From Solirubrobacter soli DSM 22325 (GTDB taxonomy: Bacteria; Actinomycetota; Thermoleophilia; Solirubrobacterales; Solirubrobacteraceae), in contig NZ_AUIK01000009.1 in NCBI RefSeq assembly GCF_000423665.1, forward strand, positions 523,333 through 587,332: a stretch of 64,000 bases of DNA, read 5' to 3'. Below the pieces are notes generated by a model. It saw only the letters and a list, made by a program, of their open reading frames with translations. It did not search any database and was not told the DNA's origin. Shown one piece after another: positions 33,914 to 42,951 of the stretch (the stretch's first letter is position 1; each line of letters starts with the position of its first letter). The translations under genes were made by a program, and so were the position numbers.

Positions 33914-34999
33914 TCACTCTGCGAGCCAGGCGCGCAGTTGCTCCGCCACCGCGGGGTGGTTGAGCAGCGCGAGGTGGTGCGTCCCTCCGACGGCGAACCC
34001 GTCGTCTTCGAGGAATCCGACGCGGCGGCCGGCGGCCGAAGGGGCGAGGACGAGCATGTCGCCGAGCAGCCGGCCGACCGGGTGCGTCGGTGAGCGGGTG
34101 ATGGTCGCGGAGACGAAGCAGTGCGTCGCGCCCGCCAGCAGCGGGACCTCGGTGAGCGCCTTCGCCCGCAGCGCGTCCGGGTCCTGGTCGCGCCAGTCGG
34201 AGTCGACGAGCGAGCCGCGGCGCAGATCGCGGATGCCGGCGCTGCGGCGGCGCAGGAAGCGGGCGAACGGGCGCGTCTCGGGCGCGAGGTGCAGGGCGGC
34301 GCTGAGCGCGTGCACGGCCTGCTCGAGCGGCGCGCCGTCGTGCGGCGTCCCCAAGGTGATCACGTGGCGGACGCGGCGCGTCCAATCGCTGCCGCGATGA
34401 CACGCGCTGCGGGCGACGAGCCCGCCCATCGAGTGGCCGATCAGCGTGATCCGCTCCACCCCGCGTTCGCGCACGAGCTCGGTCATCAGCGCGTCCAGCG
34501 ACGCGCCGTTCTCGGAGATGTGGCGGCCGGTGTTGTAGCGGACGAACACGGGCGTGGCGTCGTCGAGCATGTCGCCGTAGTTCGGTGACCCCCACGCGTA
34601 CTCGGTCTCGCCGAGCCCGTGCACGAAGACGACCAGGTGCGGCGTGTCGACCTCGCCGACACGCCGCCCCTGCATGGGGATCGCGAGCGGCGAGCCCTCG
34701 GCCTCCAGCCGATCCCCGTAGAGACCGTTGAGCGCCGCGACGGCGGTCTCCGAGCGCAGCTCGGGAAGGGCCGCGGCGCCCAGCCACAGGCCGCCGGCCA
34801 CGGTCTCGTAGACGCTGCGGGAGATCGTGTCGTGCATGAGCCGGACCGGCCTGGCGGGCGCGCCGAGCAGACCGAAGACACGATCGGCGATCGCCGAGTG
34901 GACGTCGCCGATCCCGCGCGGCAGCGCGCTCAGCTCATCGCGGACGAAGCGGCTAGCCAAGGCGCTGCACGATAGACCCGGTCGCCACCAGCCGGCCAT
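33914..34999 (-). CDS. Alpha/beta-hydrolase, lipase/PGAP1-like
   Basis: 361 residues if started at ATG 34999, which overlaps the thioesterase gene by 47 bp; TTG 34960 would give 348 residues with only 8 bp overlap and may be the true start. Core: HLVVFVHGLGETEYAWG (oxyanion strand), nucleophile elbow LIGHSMGGLVAR, then VITLGTPHDGAPLEQAVHAL, and a probable catalytic His in VGGTHHLALLNHPAV near the C-terminus. Similar to esterases that act on acyl chains. Last gene of the glycosylase-AKR-thioesterase-lipase operon. Confidence 0.85.
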   Translation of the reverse strand: MAGWWRPGLSCSALASRFVRDELSALPRGIGDVHSAIADRVFGLLGAPARPVRLMHDTISRSVYETVAGGLWLGAAALPELRSETAVAALNGLYGDRLEAEGSPLAIPMQGRRVGEVDTPHLVVFVHGLGETEYAWGSPNYGDMLDDATPVFVRYNTGRHISENGASLDALMTELVRERGVERITLIGHSMGGLVARSACHRGSDWTRRVRHVITLGTPHDGAPLEQAVHALSAALHLAPETRPFARFLRRRSAGIRDLRRGSLVDSDWRDQDPDALRAKALTEVPLLAGATHCFVSATITRSPTHPVGRLLGDMLVLAPSAAGRRVGFLEDDGFAVGGTHHLALLNHPAVAEQLRAWLAE

Positions 35000-35360
35000 C
35001 CGGCTCGGTCACGCGGACCTCGCTGAAGACCAGGCTGCGGCCGCGGCGGGTGACCGCCGCATGCGCGGTGAGGTCCGTGCCGTTCGCGGCCGCCAGGTAG
35101 TTGACGTTCAGTGTCACGGTGGAGCCCTTCATGGACTCGGGCTCGAAGTCGTCCGCCCAGGTCGCGGCCATCCCGGCGGTGTCGATCAGCGTGGCGATCG
35201 CGCCGCCGTGGACGGTGTCCCCGATCGTGGCGAGCTCGGGCCGGAACGGGAGGACGAGGGTCGCCTCGTCCGTCCCGATCGAGTCCAGCCGCAGCCCGAG
35301 ATGCGCCACCAGCGGCGAGTGCGGGAAGAACCGCTCGATGAGGTCGCGCCGGCTAGGCAC
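34953..35360 (-). CDS. PaaI-type hotdog-fold thioesterase
   Basis: 135 residues. Hotdog motif LATIGDTVHGGAIATLIDTAG, where the H-G-G after a short loop and Asp on the long helix are the usual active-site region, then VTLNVNYLAAANGTDLTAHA and SEVRVTEPDGRLVATGS. Hydrolyses acyl-CoA thioesters. Starts 8 bp inside the aldo-keto reductase gene and is followed by the lipase gene, so the operon may deal with acyl compounds. Confidence 0.88.
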   Translation of the reverse strand: MPSRRDLIERFFPHSPLVAHLGLRLDSIGTDEATLVLPFRPELATIGDTVHGGAIATLIDTAGMAATWADDFEPESMKGSTVTLNVNYLAAANGTDLTAHAAVTRRGRSLVFSEVRVTEPDGRLVATGSIVQRLG

Positions 35361-36378
35361 CGCTCGACTGGGCCCAGATGTTGATGCCGGCGTCGACCGC
35401 GTGCTTGTCGATCTCGGCCAGCTCCTCGTCCGTGAACGCGAGGTTCTCGAGTGCGCCCACGTTGGTCTCGAGCTGCTGGACGCTGGAGGCCCCGATCAGC
35501 GCCGACGTGACCCGCGGGTCCCGCAGCACCCACGCGAGCGCCATCTGCGCCAGCGGCTGCCCGCGCCGCGCCGCGATCTCACCCAGCGCGCGGACACGCG
35601 CCATGTTGTCCTCGTTGATGAAGTCCTTCTTCAAGTAGAAGTCCTTCGCGGCGCGCGAGTCGGCGGGGATGCCCTCCACGTAGCGGTCGGTCAGCATGCC
35701 CTGGCCCAGCGGCGAGAACGCGATGATCCCGACGCCCTCCTCGCCGCACGTGTCGAGCACCTCCGGCTCGATCCAGCGGTTCAGGAGCGAGTACGACGGC
35801 TGGTGGATCAGGATCGGCGTGCCGAGCGAGCGCGCGATCGCGACCGCCTCCGCGGTGCGCTCGGCGGAGTAGGACGAGATGCCCGCGTAGAGCGCGCGGC
35901 CCGAGCGCACGGCGGTGTCGAGCGCGCCGATCGTCTCCTCCAAGGGCGTGTCCGGGTCGAACCGGTGCGAGTAGAAGATGTCGACGTAGTCCAGGCCCAT
36001 GCGATCGAGCGACTGGTCGAGCGAAGCGAGCAGGTACTTGCGCGAGCCCCACTCGCCGTACGGGCCGGGCCACATGTCGTAGCCCGCCTTGGTCGAGATG
36101 ATCAGCTCGTCGCGGTAGGGCGCCAGGTCCTCGCGGAAGATCCGGCCGAAGTTCAGCTCCGCGGAGCCGTAGGGCGGGCCGTAGTTGTTGGCCAGGTCGA
36201 TGTGGGTGATGCCGAGATCGAACGCGCGGCGGATGATCGCCCGCTGGTTCTGGATCGGGGTATCGTCGCCGAAGCGGTTCCACAGCCCGAGGCTGATCGC
36301 GGGCAGCTTGATGCCGCTCCTACCGCAACGGCGGTAGGGCATCGAGTCGTATCGGTCCTCAGCGGCGACATAGGTCAT
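35353..36378 (-). CDS. Aldo-keto reductase (YghZ/AKR14-like)
   Basis: 341 residues from ATG 36378. TIM-barrel AKR signatures: GITHIDLANNYGPPYGSAE with Asp and Tyr of the tetrad, ELIISTKAGYDMWPGPYG with the Lys, DYVDIFYSHRFDPDTPLEET with the His, and the NADPH loop IGASSVQQLETNVGAL. The MWPGPYGEWGSRKYL segment is typical of the YghZ group, which reduces methylglyoxal and other aldehydes. ATG overlaps the TGA of the glycosylase gene (ATGA). Confidence 0.93.
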   Translation of the reverse strand: MTYVAAEDRYDSMPYRRCGRSGIKLPAISLGLWNRFGDDTPIQNQRAIIRRAFDLGITHIDLANNYGPPYGSAELNFGRIFREDLAPYRDELIISTKAGYDMWPGPYGEWGSRKYLLASLDQSLDRMGLDYVDIFYSHRFDPDTPLEETIGALDTAVRSGRALYAGISSYSAERTAEAVAIARSLGTPILIHQPSYSLLNRWIEPEVLDTCGEEGVGIIAFSPLGQGMLTDRYVEGIPADSRAAKDFYLKKDFINEDNMARVRALGEIAARRGQPLAQMALAWVLRDPRVTSALIGASSVQQLETNVGALENLAFTDEELAEIDKHAVDAGINIWAQSSGA

Positions 36379-37241
36379 GCCGTGGATTTTGCCCAACGTC
36401 CACCGGAACGCCAGCCCGCCGACACGAGATACATCGCCGCGAGGCCCTGCCACGGGGTGTATCGATCAAGCACGGCGGCGAACTCCTCCTCTGTCACGCT
36501 GCCTGTGCGCACCCCCGCGACCCGCGCGTAGGCATTGCGCATCCCGACGTCCCGGGCCAGCGGGACGTCGAAGCGCCCGCGGCCGAACAGGTTCAGGTGG
36601 GCGATCGTCCACTCGCCCACGCCGGGGATCGCGGCCAGCGCGCGCTGGTCGTCGGCGGCGGGGTCGAGCCGGCCGTCGGCGATCGCGCGAGCGACCCGCG
36701 ACAGCGTCCGCGCCTGCGTCGGCGCCAGGCCCGCGGCCTCCAGCGCCGCCGCGTTGGCGAACGCGGCGGGCGTGGGCGCGACCCACAATCCGCGGGGGTG
36801 CCGAATCCCGTGCGCGCGGGTAAACGCCCAGGCGATGTTCCCCGCCCGCTGCGTGTCGATCAGCTGCTCGATGATGGCCCACGCCAGCGCCTCGAACGGC
36901 TCCGGCTTGCGCAGCCAGCGGAGCTTCGGCCGCGCTCGCAGCGCCCGCCCCAACAAGGGATCGGACCGGAACGCCCGGTGGAACGGCTCGAGGTCCTCGT
37001 CGAGCATCAGGACGAACCGCATCCGCTCCACCGCGAGTCGCGCCGCCGCTTCGTCAGCCGCGTGCGCGCGCAGCAGCACCTCGTCCCCGCGCCACGCCGC
37101 CTCGACCAGCGCGAGCTCGGAGCCGACCCGCAGCGCCCGCCGTGCCACGCCGCCCTCGATCTTCACCAATCCGCCCGGTCCAGATGAGCGGGGCGGCTCG
37201 CTTGGCCACGGCGGCCGTACCGTGACGTCCACGAGGACCAT
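36375..37241 (-). CDS. DNA-3-methyladenine glycosylase, HhH-GPD family (AlkA-like)
   Basis: 288 residues. N-terminal beta domain (residues 1-85), then a helical HhH-GPD core: EPFEALAWAIIEQLIDTQRAGNI, hairpin LAAIPGVGEWTIAHLNLFG and the catalytic Asp in VPLARDVGMRNAY. Excises alkylated bases. First gene of the four-gene minus operon and only 14 bp from the divergent acyl-CoA dehydrogenase, so the two promoters must overlap the coding ends. Confidence 0.88.
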   Translation of the reverse strand: MVLVDVTVRPPWPSEPPRSSGPGGLVKIEGGVARRALRVGSELALVEAAWRGDEVLLRAHAADEAAARLAVERMRFVLMLDEDLEPFHRAFRSDPLLGRALRARPKLRWLRKPEPFEALAWAIIEQLIDTQRAGNIAWAFTRAHGIRHPRGLWVAPTPAAFANAAALEAAGLAPTQARTLSRVARAIADGRLDPAADDQRALAAIPGVGEWTIAHLNLFGRGRFDVPLARDVGMRNAYARVAGVRTGSVTEEEFAAVLDRYTPWQGLAAMYLVSAGWRSGGRWAKSTA

Positions 37242-37255
37242 AAGGTTGGGATCCT

Positions 37256-38512
37256 ATGGCGAGTGAACCGATGGAGGCAGTAACCGAGCCGATGGCCCAA
37301 GGCGCGTTCTCGATGGAGCTGAGCCAGGATCAGCTCGACGTGCGCGAGTGGGTCCACGGCTTCGCTGAGAACGTGGTGCGGCCGGCGGCGGCGGAGTGGG
37401 ACGAACGCGAGGAGACGCCGTGGCCGCTGATCCAGGAGGCGGCGAAGATCGGCCTCTACAGCTTCGAGGCGCTCGCGCAGTTCTACGCGGACGAGTCCGG
37501 GCTGATGCTGCCGATCGTCAACGAGGAGCTGTTCTGGGGTGACGCCGGCATCGGGATGTCGATCATGGGCACGACGCTCGCCGTCGCCGCGATCTTCACC
37601 TCCGGCACCGGCGAGCAGTTCGGCGAGTGGGTGCCGCAGTGCTATGGCACCGTCGACGAGCCGAAGGTCGCGGCGTTCTGCGTGTCCGAGCCCGACGCGG
37701 GCAGCGACGTCTCGAGCCTGCGGACCCGCGCGCGCTACGACGAGGCGGCGGGCGAGTGGGTGATCAACGGCCAGAAGGCCTGGGCGACCAACGGCGGCAT
37801 CGCCGACGTGCACGTCATCGTCGCCTCCGTCGACCCCGAGCTCGGCGCCCGCGGCCAGGCCAGTTTCATCATTCCGCCCGGCACGAAGGGGCTCGTGGAG
37901 GGGACCAAGGTCAAGAAGCACGGCCTGCGCGCCAGCCACACCGCCGACGTCTTCCTCGACGACGTCCGGATCCCGGCGCGGCTCGTGCTCGGCGGCAAGG
38001 AGAAGCTCGACGAGCGGCTCGCGCGCGCACGCGAGGGCACGCGCGGGAAGCGCCAGGGCGCGATGCAGACCTTCGAGGCGACGCGCCCGGCGGTCGGCGC
38101 GCAGGCGATCGGCATCGCCCGCGCCGCGTACGAATACGCGCTCGGCTACGCCAAGGAGCGCAGGCAGTTCGGCCGGGCGATCATCGAGAACCAGGCGATC
38201 GCGTTCGCGCTGGCGGACATGCGGATGGAGATCGACGCCGCCCGCCTGCTCGTCTGGCGTGCGTCCTGGATGGGCCGCACCGGGCGCCGGTTCGAGGCGG
38301 CCGAGGGCTCGATGAGCAAGCTCAAGGCGGGTGAGGTGGCCGTGTGGGCGACCGAGCGCGCGATCCAGATCCTCGGTGGCAACGGCTACACGCGCGAGTT
38401 CCCCGTCGAGCGGATGCACCGCGACGCGAAGATCTACACGATCTTCGAGGGCACGTCGGAGATCCAGCGGCTGGTCATCGCCCGCGCCATTTCCGGCGTC
38501 CAGATCCGTTAA
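37256..38512 (+). CDS. Acyl-CoA dehydrogenase
   Basis: 418 residues. FAD- and acyl-CoA-binding motifs [21 protein letters not shown] and [20 protein letters not shown]-terminal [39 protein letters not shown] and [18 protein letters not shown]; Glu398 in FEGTSE sits at the catalytic-base position of medium-chain enzymes. Introduces the alpha-beta double bond in an acyl-CoA, with electrons to ETF. Several in-frame ATGs exist; 37256 gives the longest form, ATG 37313 ([13 protein letters not shown]) would also be credible. Confidence 0.93.
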   Translation: MASEPMEAVTEPMAQGAFSMELSQDQLDVREWVHGFAENVVRPAAAEWDEREETPWPLIQEAAKIGLYSFEALAQFYADESGLMLPIVNEELFWGDAGIGMSIMGTTLAVAAIFTSGTGEQFGEWVPQCYGTVDEPKVAAFCVSEPDAGSDVSSLRTRARYDEAAGEWVINGQKAWATNGGIADVHVIVASVDPELGARGQASFIIPPGTKGLVEGTKVKKHGLRASHTADVFLDDVRIPARLVLGGKEKLDERLARAREGTRGKRQGAMQTFEATRPAVGAQAIGIARAAYEYALGYAKERRQFGRAIIENQAIAFALADMRMEIDAARLLVWRASWMGRTGRRFEAAEGSMSKLKAGEVAVWATERAIQILGGNGYTREFPVERMHRDAKIYTIFEGTSEIQRLVIARAISGVQIR

Positions 38513-38517
38513 CGGGT

Positions 38518-38539
38518 GAGGGCCCCCGTGGGGGCCCTC
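38518..38539. terminator. Hairpin between acyl-CoA dehydrogenase and epimerase-like genes
   Basis: GAGGGCCCCC (38518-38527) and GGGGGCCCTC (38530-38539) are perfect complements separated by two bases, five bases after the TAA of the dehydrogenase and 21 before the end of the convergent gene. Probably terminates in both directions. Confidence 0.7.
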
Positions 38540-38560
38540 GAATCGTTGCTGCTCAGCTAC

Positions 38561-40465
38561 CTACGGCGCCGTCGTGGACAGCGTGAAGGTCAGCGTCTTG
38601 GTGTAGTTGCCGGACCGCAGGACGTCGGCGGCGCCGATCGCCTGGCGGAAGCCGATCGTGACGGCGTCGCCGTTGACCGGGCCCGGGTACGTCAGGAGGT
38701 TCAGCGCCGTGCCCGTCGTCTCCGGCAGTGCCGCGTAGGCGTTGCCCGGGGTGGCCGTGTTGGTGGCCTTGACGTTGAGCGGCGAGGGCAGGAAGAACGT
38801 GCCGTTGACCAGGTGGCCCGGAGCGACGGTGCCCGGGTCGTTGACCGCGAGGGTCGCGTCGCCGGCGGTGCTGGTGACGGTCGCCGAGACGGCCGTCTCG
38901 TAGCTCTTGGCGACGGTCGGCGCGAAGGTGCCGAAGCTGCCCGGCTGGGTCGGCAGGCTCAGGGCGAGCAGGCTCGGGACGTTGCCGCCGACGGTGCTGA
39001 TGGCGTCGCCGGTGCTGGTGCCGACGAGCGGGATCGTCTCCATCGCGTCATCCGAGTTCGAGGCGAACGTCAGGCGGGCGACGGACGTGTAGTTGGTGCG
39101 GGTCGGCTTGAAGCCGACGTTGACCGTGCAGGTGCCGGCCGGGACCGCCGGAGCGGACTCGTCGGCGGGCGTCGACGGGTCGTCGGCGACGGCGTCCTTG
39201 GCGGCGGCCAGGGTCTTGTTCTGGCAGTCCTGGCTGACGATCGCGAAGTCGTCGCGGGTCGTGTTGCCGCCGTCGTCGGCGTTGGCGGCGAGCGCCGGGG
39301 CCGCGTTGGTGATGACCAGCGGGGCGTCGCCGACGTTGGTGATCACGATCGGCGTCACGTTGTTGGCCGCCAGCGTGCCGGCGGGCACCGAGGTGAACGA
39401 CGGGACGCGGGCGAAGGCGACCGGGGCCGGGTCACCGGCCAGAGCGGCGAAGCTCTTGTCGGCCGAGGTGAACGGGTTGAAGCCGCCGTTGTTGCCCGGG
39501 GTGACCGGGTCGTACTCGTAGAGGTAGTAGCGGACGCGGTTCTTGGCCGCGGCGAAGATCGGCGCGAAGTTGATGTCGCCGTCGCCGAGGGCGCGGAGGT
39601 CAGCGGTACCGGCGTTCACGCGCGGGTTGACGACGTCCTTGACGTGGAAGCTGATGAGGCGCGACGCGTAGGTCGGGTTGCTCACCGTGTCGATGACCGT
39701 CTGCAGCGTCGAGCCCGAGACGGCCCAGCCGAGGTCGATCTGCGCCTTGACGTAGCGCGGATCGGTGTGGTCGAGCAGGAACTGCCACTGCGACTTCATC
39801 ACGCCGCCGTCGTTGACCTTGGCGTTCCAGGACGAAGCGTGGTTGTGGAAGTACGCCGGGCCGACGCCGGCCTCGACCGAGCGCTTGCCGATGCGGTTCA
39901 TCTGCTGCGCGTTGGCGAGGTTCTGCTGCAGGCTGGTGCTCCCGGCGTTCAGCGGATCGGCGGCGCCGATGACCTCCTGGCCGAGGATCTTCGCGGCCTG
40001 GATCTCGGCGTCCCAGTTCGTCTCGGCGAGCGTGCCGTGACGGGAGACGAAGCGCAGGCCGTAGCTGTCGCCCAGCGCGCGCAGTGCTTGCAGGCCCGCG
40101 ACGTTCGTGGGCGTCGCCGGGTTGGTGCCCGGGAACGGGTTGCCCGGATAGCCGTAGAGCTCGACGTTGCGGACGTTCTTGGACTTCAGATACGCGAACG
40201 TGCGCTCGAGGCGAGCGGCGGACGTCGACGGCGCCGGGGGCGCGACGCAGTCCGTGGTCGGCGGAGCGGGGGCAGCGGGGCAGGTGATCTCACCCGCGCC
40301 GTTGGAGATGTAGTTGCTCCAGTCGTACAGCTGGACGCCCATCTGACCCGTGGGCGCACCTGCGCCGAGGTCGGCGGGGCGTTGCGCCTGCGCCGTGGCG
40401 GCGCATGACAGAATCGCGCCAGCGGCGGCCATGGCCGCGCCTACGCGCACACCGAATCCCTTCAA
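38561..40465 (-). CDS. Secreted TIM-barrel sugar epimerase/isomerase-like protein with anchor-type C-terminus
   Basis: 634 residues from TTG 40465, chosen because GAGGAGAAGG lies six bases upstream and the product then starts directly with a signal peptide (MKGFGVRVGAAMAAAG ... AQA). ATG 40501 would add 12 polar residues. Residues about 45-350 form a xylose-isomerase-like barrel (VGVQLYDWSNYIS, GPAYFHNHASSW, YVKAQIDLGWA, LISFHVKDVVNP, YYLYEYDPVT) with candidate metal ligands His/Asp/His/Glu. A choice-of-anchor-type Ig domain (PIVITNVGDAPLVITN) and a 135-residue end domain shared with the giant ThuA protein follow. Confidence 0.85.
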   Translation of the reverse strand: MKGFGVRVGAAMAAAGAILSCAATAQAQRPADLGAGAPTGQMGVQLYDWSNYISNGAGEITCPAAPAPPTTDCVAPPAPSTSAARLERTFAYLKSKNVRNVELYGYPGNPFPGTNPATPTNVAGLQALRALGDSYGLRFVSRHGTLAETNWDAEIQAAKILGQEVIGAADPLNAGSTSLQQNLANAQQMNRIGKRSVEAGVGPAYFHNHASSWNAKVNDGGVMKSQWQFLLDHTDPRYVKAQIDLGWAVSGSTLQTVIDTVSNPTYASRLISFHVKDVVNPRVNAGTADLRALGDGDINFAPIFAAAKNRVRYYLYEYDPVTPGNNGGFNPFTSADKSFAALAGDPAPVAFARVPSFTSVPAGTLAANNVTPIVITNVGDAPLVITNAAPALAANADDGGNTTRDDFAIVSQDCQNKTLAAAKDAVADDPSTPADESAPAVPAGTCTVNVGFKPTRTNYTSVARLTFASNSDDAMETIPLVGTSTGDAISTVGGNVPSLLALSLPTQPGSFGTFAPTVAKSYETAVSATVTSTAGDATLAVNDPGTVAPGHLVNGTFFLPSPLNVKATNTATPGNAYAALPETTGTALNLLTYPGPVNGDAVTIGFRQAIGAADVLRSGNYTKTLTFTLSTTAP

Positions 40466-40610
40466 TGCCTTCTCCTCACTCCCGATTCCGTGCCCTCGCA
40501 CGGGTGCCGGACTAGACCCTGAAAGCCCTCAGTACAACAGTGCGAACCTATACCAAAATGCCGTTGCTTCGGCAAACTTTCGCATCGTCGTTGCGCAAAA
40601 CCAAACACCT

Positions 40611-41273
40611 ATGGACCTAGACGCGATCGAAGTCCGAGTCCTCGGCTGCTTGATCGAGAAGCAGCGCACGACGCCGGACGCCTACCCCCTGAGCCTCAAC
40701 GCGCTCCGCCTGGCCTGCAACCAGAGCACCAACCGCGACCCGGTCGTCCAGTACGACGAAGAGACCATCCGCGGCGCGCTGCACCGCCTCGGACGGCGCC
40801 GCTACACGCGACTGGCCAGCGGCCACTCGAGCCGCGCGGCCAAGTACCGGCACCTGCTCGACGACGAGCTGCGACTCGACCGCGAGGAGCAGGCGGTGCT
40901 CGCGGTGCTGATGCTCCGCGGCCCCCAGACGCCCGGCGAGCTCAAGCAGCGCACCGAGCGCATGCAGCCCTTTTCGTCGATCGACGAACTGAATGAGGTG
41001 CTCACCCGCCTGATCGACCGCGAGATGGTCGCGCAGCTCGCGCGCCGCCCCGGCCAGAAGGAAGAGCGGTTCATGCACCGCCTCTCCGAGGACGCCGACG
41101 ACGTCGACGAGCCCGCCGGGTTTACGGCTGCCGCGCCGGCGGCCGTGGTCCCTCCGCCGCCCCGCCGCGACGAGCGGGTGGAGAAGCTCGAGGGCGAGGT
41201 GGCCGCGCTGCGTGCGGAAGTGGGCGAGCTGCGAGCGGAGCTGACCGCGCTGCGCTCAGAACTCGGTGCGTGA
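40611..41273 (+). CDS. YceH-like (DUF480) winged-helix protein
   Basis: 220 residues from ATG 40611. The N-terminal part has the DUF480 signature: VRVLGCLIEKQRTTPDAYPLSLNAL, ACNQSTNRDPV, two winged-helix repeats (VLMLRGPQTPGELKQRTERM) and ARRPGQKEERFMHRL. A Pro linker leads to a coiled coil with strict 7-residue E-x-x-A-L-R-A-E-V-G-E-L-R spacing at the C-terminus. Function unknown in the family. Divergent from the epimerase-like gene across 145 bp with short hairpins. Confidence 0.9.
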   Translation: MDLDAIEVRVLGCLIEKQRTTPDAYPLSLNALRLACNQSTNRDPVVQYDEETIRGALHRLGRRRYTRLASGHSSRAAKYRHLLDDELRLDREEQAVLAVLMLRGPQTPGELKQRTERMQPFSSIDELNEVLTRLIDREMVAQLARRPGQKEERFMHRLSEDADDVDEPAGFTAAAPAAVVPPPPRRDERVEKLEGEVAALRAEVGELRAELTALRSELGA

Positions 41274-41326
41274 TTCTGGACGGTTGTTCAGCACCGGAAG
41301 TTGGCATATCCGTGTAGGGTCGCGCG

Positions 41327-41419
41327 ATGCTCGTCGTCGCGGTCGCCTCCTGGGTGTGGGTCGGACTGATCTTCGCCGCCGTCGCCCTGCTCGTGGCGAT
41401 GATCGCCCGCCGCGCCTAG
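41327..41419 (+). CDS. 30-residue single-helix membrane protein
   Basis: ATG at 41327, 30 codons, TAG at 41417-41419. The product is almost one hydrophobic helix (MLVVAVASWVWVGLIFAAVA, then LLVAMIA) ending with positive RRA, so N-out/C-in or a small membrane peptide. The ribosome site is weak (TAGGGT). Support comes from the stop codon: it sits in a CTAG target duplication of the adjacent insertion, which splits it from the convergent pyrophosphorylase stop. Function unknown. Confidence 0.5.
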   Translation: MLVVAVASWVWVGLIFAAVALLVAMIARRA

Positions 41420-41580
41420 GAGCCTGCTGACGAATAACGGTGCGCCCGCTGCGGCACATCCGCAGCGTCTCGCGCCACCCGCGCTGCTCACGGCCCAGAG
41501 GGCCGCATCGCGAGCGCGGCCGTCACGAGCCACTGGCGGCCGCACCACATCGGTCGGACCGACCATTCGTCAACAGACTC
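41420..41580. mobile_element. MITE-like insertion with terminal inverted repeats and CTAG duplication
   Basis: 161 bp. Left end GAGCCTGCTGACGAAT (41420-41435) and right end, read inward on the other strand, GAGTCTGTTGACGAAT (41580-41565): 14 of 16 match. CTAG flanks both sides (41416-41419 and 41581-41584) as a target-site duplication. No transposase frame inside; the interior has two small hairpins (TGCGG/CCGCA and GGCCC/GGGCC). Ends and target resemble small non-autonomous derivatives of IS5-type elements; family is inferred. Confidence 0.7.
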
Positions 41581-42951
41581 CTAGAGAACCGTTCCGTCCT
41601 CGATCGTCTTCGGGCCGATGACCTTGACGTTGCCGCGCGCGATCACGCCGGCGCCGAAGCGCACGTCGCCCTCGACCTCGAAGCGGTCGCACTCCACCAG
41701 TGACGGCTCGCCGTCCGGGAAGCGGGCCTCGTAGTCGCGCAGCAGCTTGAAGTAGTCCGGGTCGAGCGCGACGAACGGCACGTCGGTGCGGCCGCCCGCG
41801 AGCACGACGCGGGCGTCGTCGGTCAGTCGGTAGGCGTCGGAGCGCAGGGCGAGCAGGTCGTCGGTGGTCTTGACGGGGGCGAAGCGGGTGCGCGGGACGC
41901 GGAGCGCCTGGGCGCCCTCGAACACCTCGATCGCCGCGCCCATCGCGGTCTCGATCTGGAAGACCTCGGGAGAGGACTTGTCGCCGGGGTCGACGGTCTT
42001 CTTGTTGCGGATCATCGGCAGGCCCAGCACGCCGTCGCGTTCGCGCATCGCGGCGTCGAGGGCGCGCAGGTCGATCCAGAGGTTGTTGGTGTTGACGTAG
42101 CGGTGGCGGCCGATGTCCTGGAGCGACTTGAGGTCCTCCTCCGGGGTCTGCGCGGTCTCGCGCAGGACGAGGCGGCCGTCGGCCTTGCGGCGCGCGATGT
42201 GGCCGCCCTTGCGGTCGGCCTCCGTGCGGTCGGTGACCTCCATCGCGAACGGGACCTGCTCGGCGCGCATCCAGGCGAGGATGCGTGGGTCGAGGACCGC
42301 GCCGAGGTTGTCGGAGTTGGCCATGAACGCGTACTCGAAGCCGCGTTCGAGCAGCGCCGCGAGCATGCCGGAGGTGACGAGCGCGGTGTAGAGGTCACCG
42401 TGGCCGGGCGGGCACCACTCGAGCGCCGGGTCGGGTGGCCACTCGGCGGGGCTGAGCCCGTCGACGAGCAGCTTCGGCTCCTTGTTCTGGATGAAGTCCA
42501 GCGGGAGGCCGACGTCGAGGTCCGGGTGCGCCTCGAGCGCTTCGAGCGAGCCGTCGCGGGTCGAGAAGGAGTCCATCAGCACCAGTGGCAGGCGCGCGTC
42601 GTGCTCCGCGCGCAGTGCCAGGACCTGGCGGGCGATGATGTCGAGGAAGCTGTTGCCGTCCTTGGCCTCGAGCAGCGACTTGGCGCTCGTGAGCCCCATG
42701 CTCGTGCCGAGGCCGCCATTGAGGCGCAGGACGATCGCCTTCTGCAGCGCCTCGCGCTCGGCGTCGGGGTCCGACGGCAGTCCGTCGAACTCGACCGGGT
42801 CGGTCACCGGCTCGATCGAGTCCTCGGGCATCAGCCCGGTCTCGCCCGCCTCCAGCTGGTGGTAGTAGTGCTCGAACGCGCGGATGGCCTCCTCCGCGAC
42901 GCCCTCCGAGCGCATCTTCTCGACGCTCGCGCGCAGTCCATCGTCGCTCAC
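41581..42951 (-). CDS. UTP-glucose-1-phosphate uridylyltransferase-like (UDPGP family)
   Basis: 456 residues from GTG 42951, which overlaps the TGA of the NYN gene (GTGA). Nucleotide-binding motif VLRLNGGLGTSMGLTSAKSL as in eukaryotic-type UDP-glucose/UDP-GlcNAc pyrophosphorylases, LPLVLMDSFSTRDGS, EWCPPGHGDLYTALVTSG, YAFMANSDNLGA with the metal Asp, and a C-terminal beta-helix (VEGDVRFGAGVIARGNVKVIG). Makes a UDP-sugar from UTP and sugar-1-phosphate. Its stop codon lies in the CTAG duplication of the MITE-like insertion. Confidence 0.9.
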   Translation of the reverse strand: MSDDGLRASVEKMRSEGVAEEAIRAFEHYYHQLEAGETGLMPEDSIEPVTDPVEFDGLPSDPDAEREALQKAIVLRLNGGLGTSMGLTSAKSLLEAKDGNSFLDIIARQVLALRAEHDARLPLVLMDSFSTRDGSLEALEAHPDLDVGLPLDFIQNKEPKLLVDGLSPAEWPPDPALEWCPPGHGDLYTALVTSGMLAALLERGFEYAFMANSDNLGAVLDPRILAWMRAEQVPFAMEVTDRTEADRKGGHIARRKADGRLVLRETAQTPEEDLKSLQDIGRHRYVNTNNLWIDLRALDAAMRERDGVLGLPMIRNKKTVDPGDKSSPEVFQIETAMGAAIEVFEGAQALRVPRTRFAPVKTTDDLLALRSDAYRLTDDARVVLAGGRTDVPFVALDPDYFKLLRDYEARFPDGEPSLVECDRFEVEGDVRFGAGVIARGNVKVIGPKTIEDGTVL

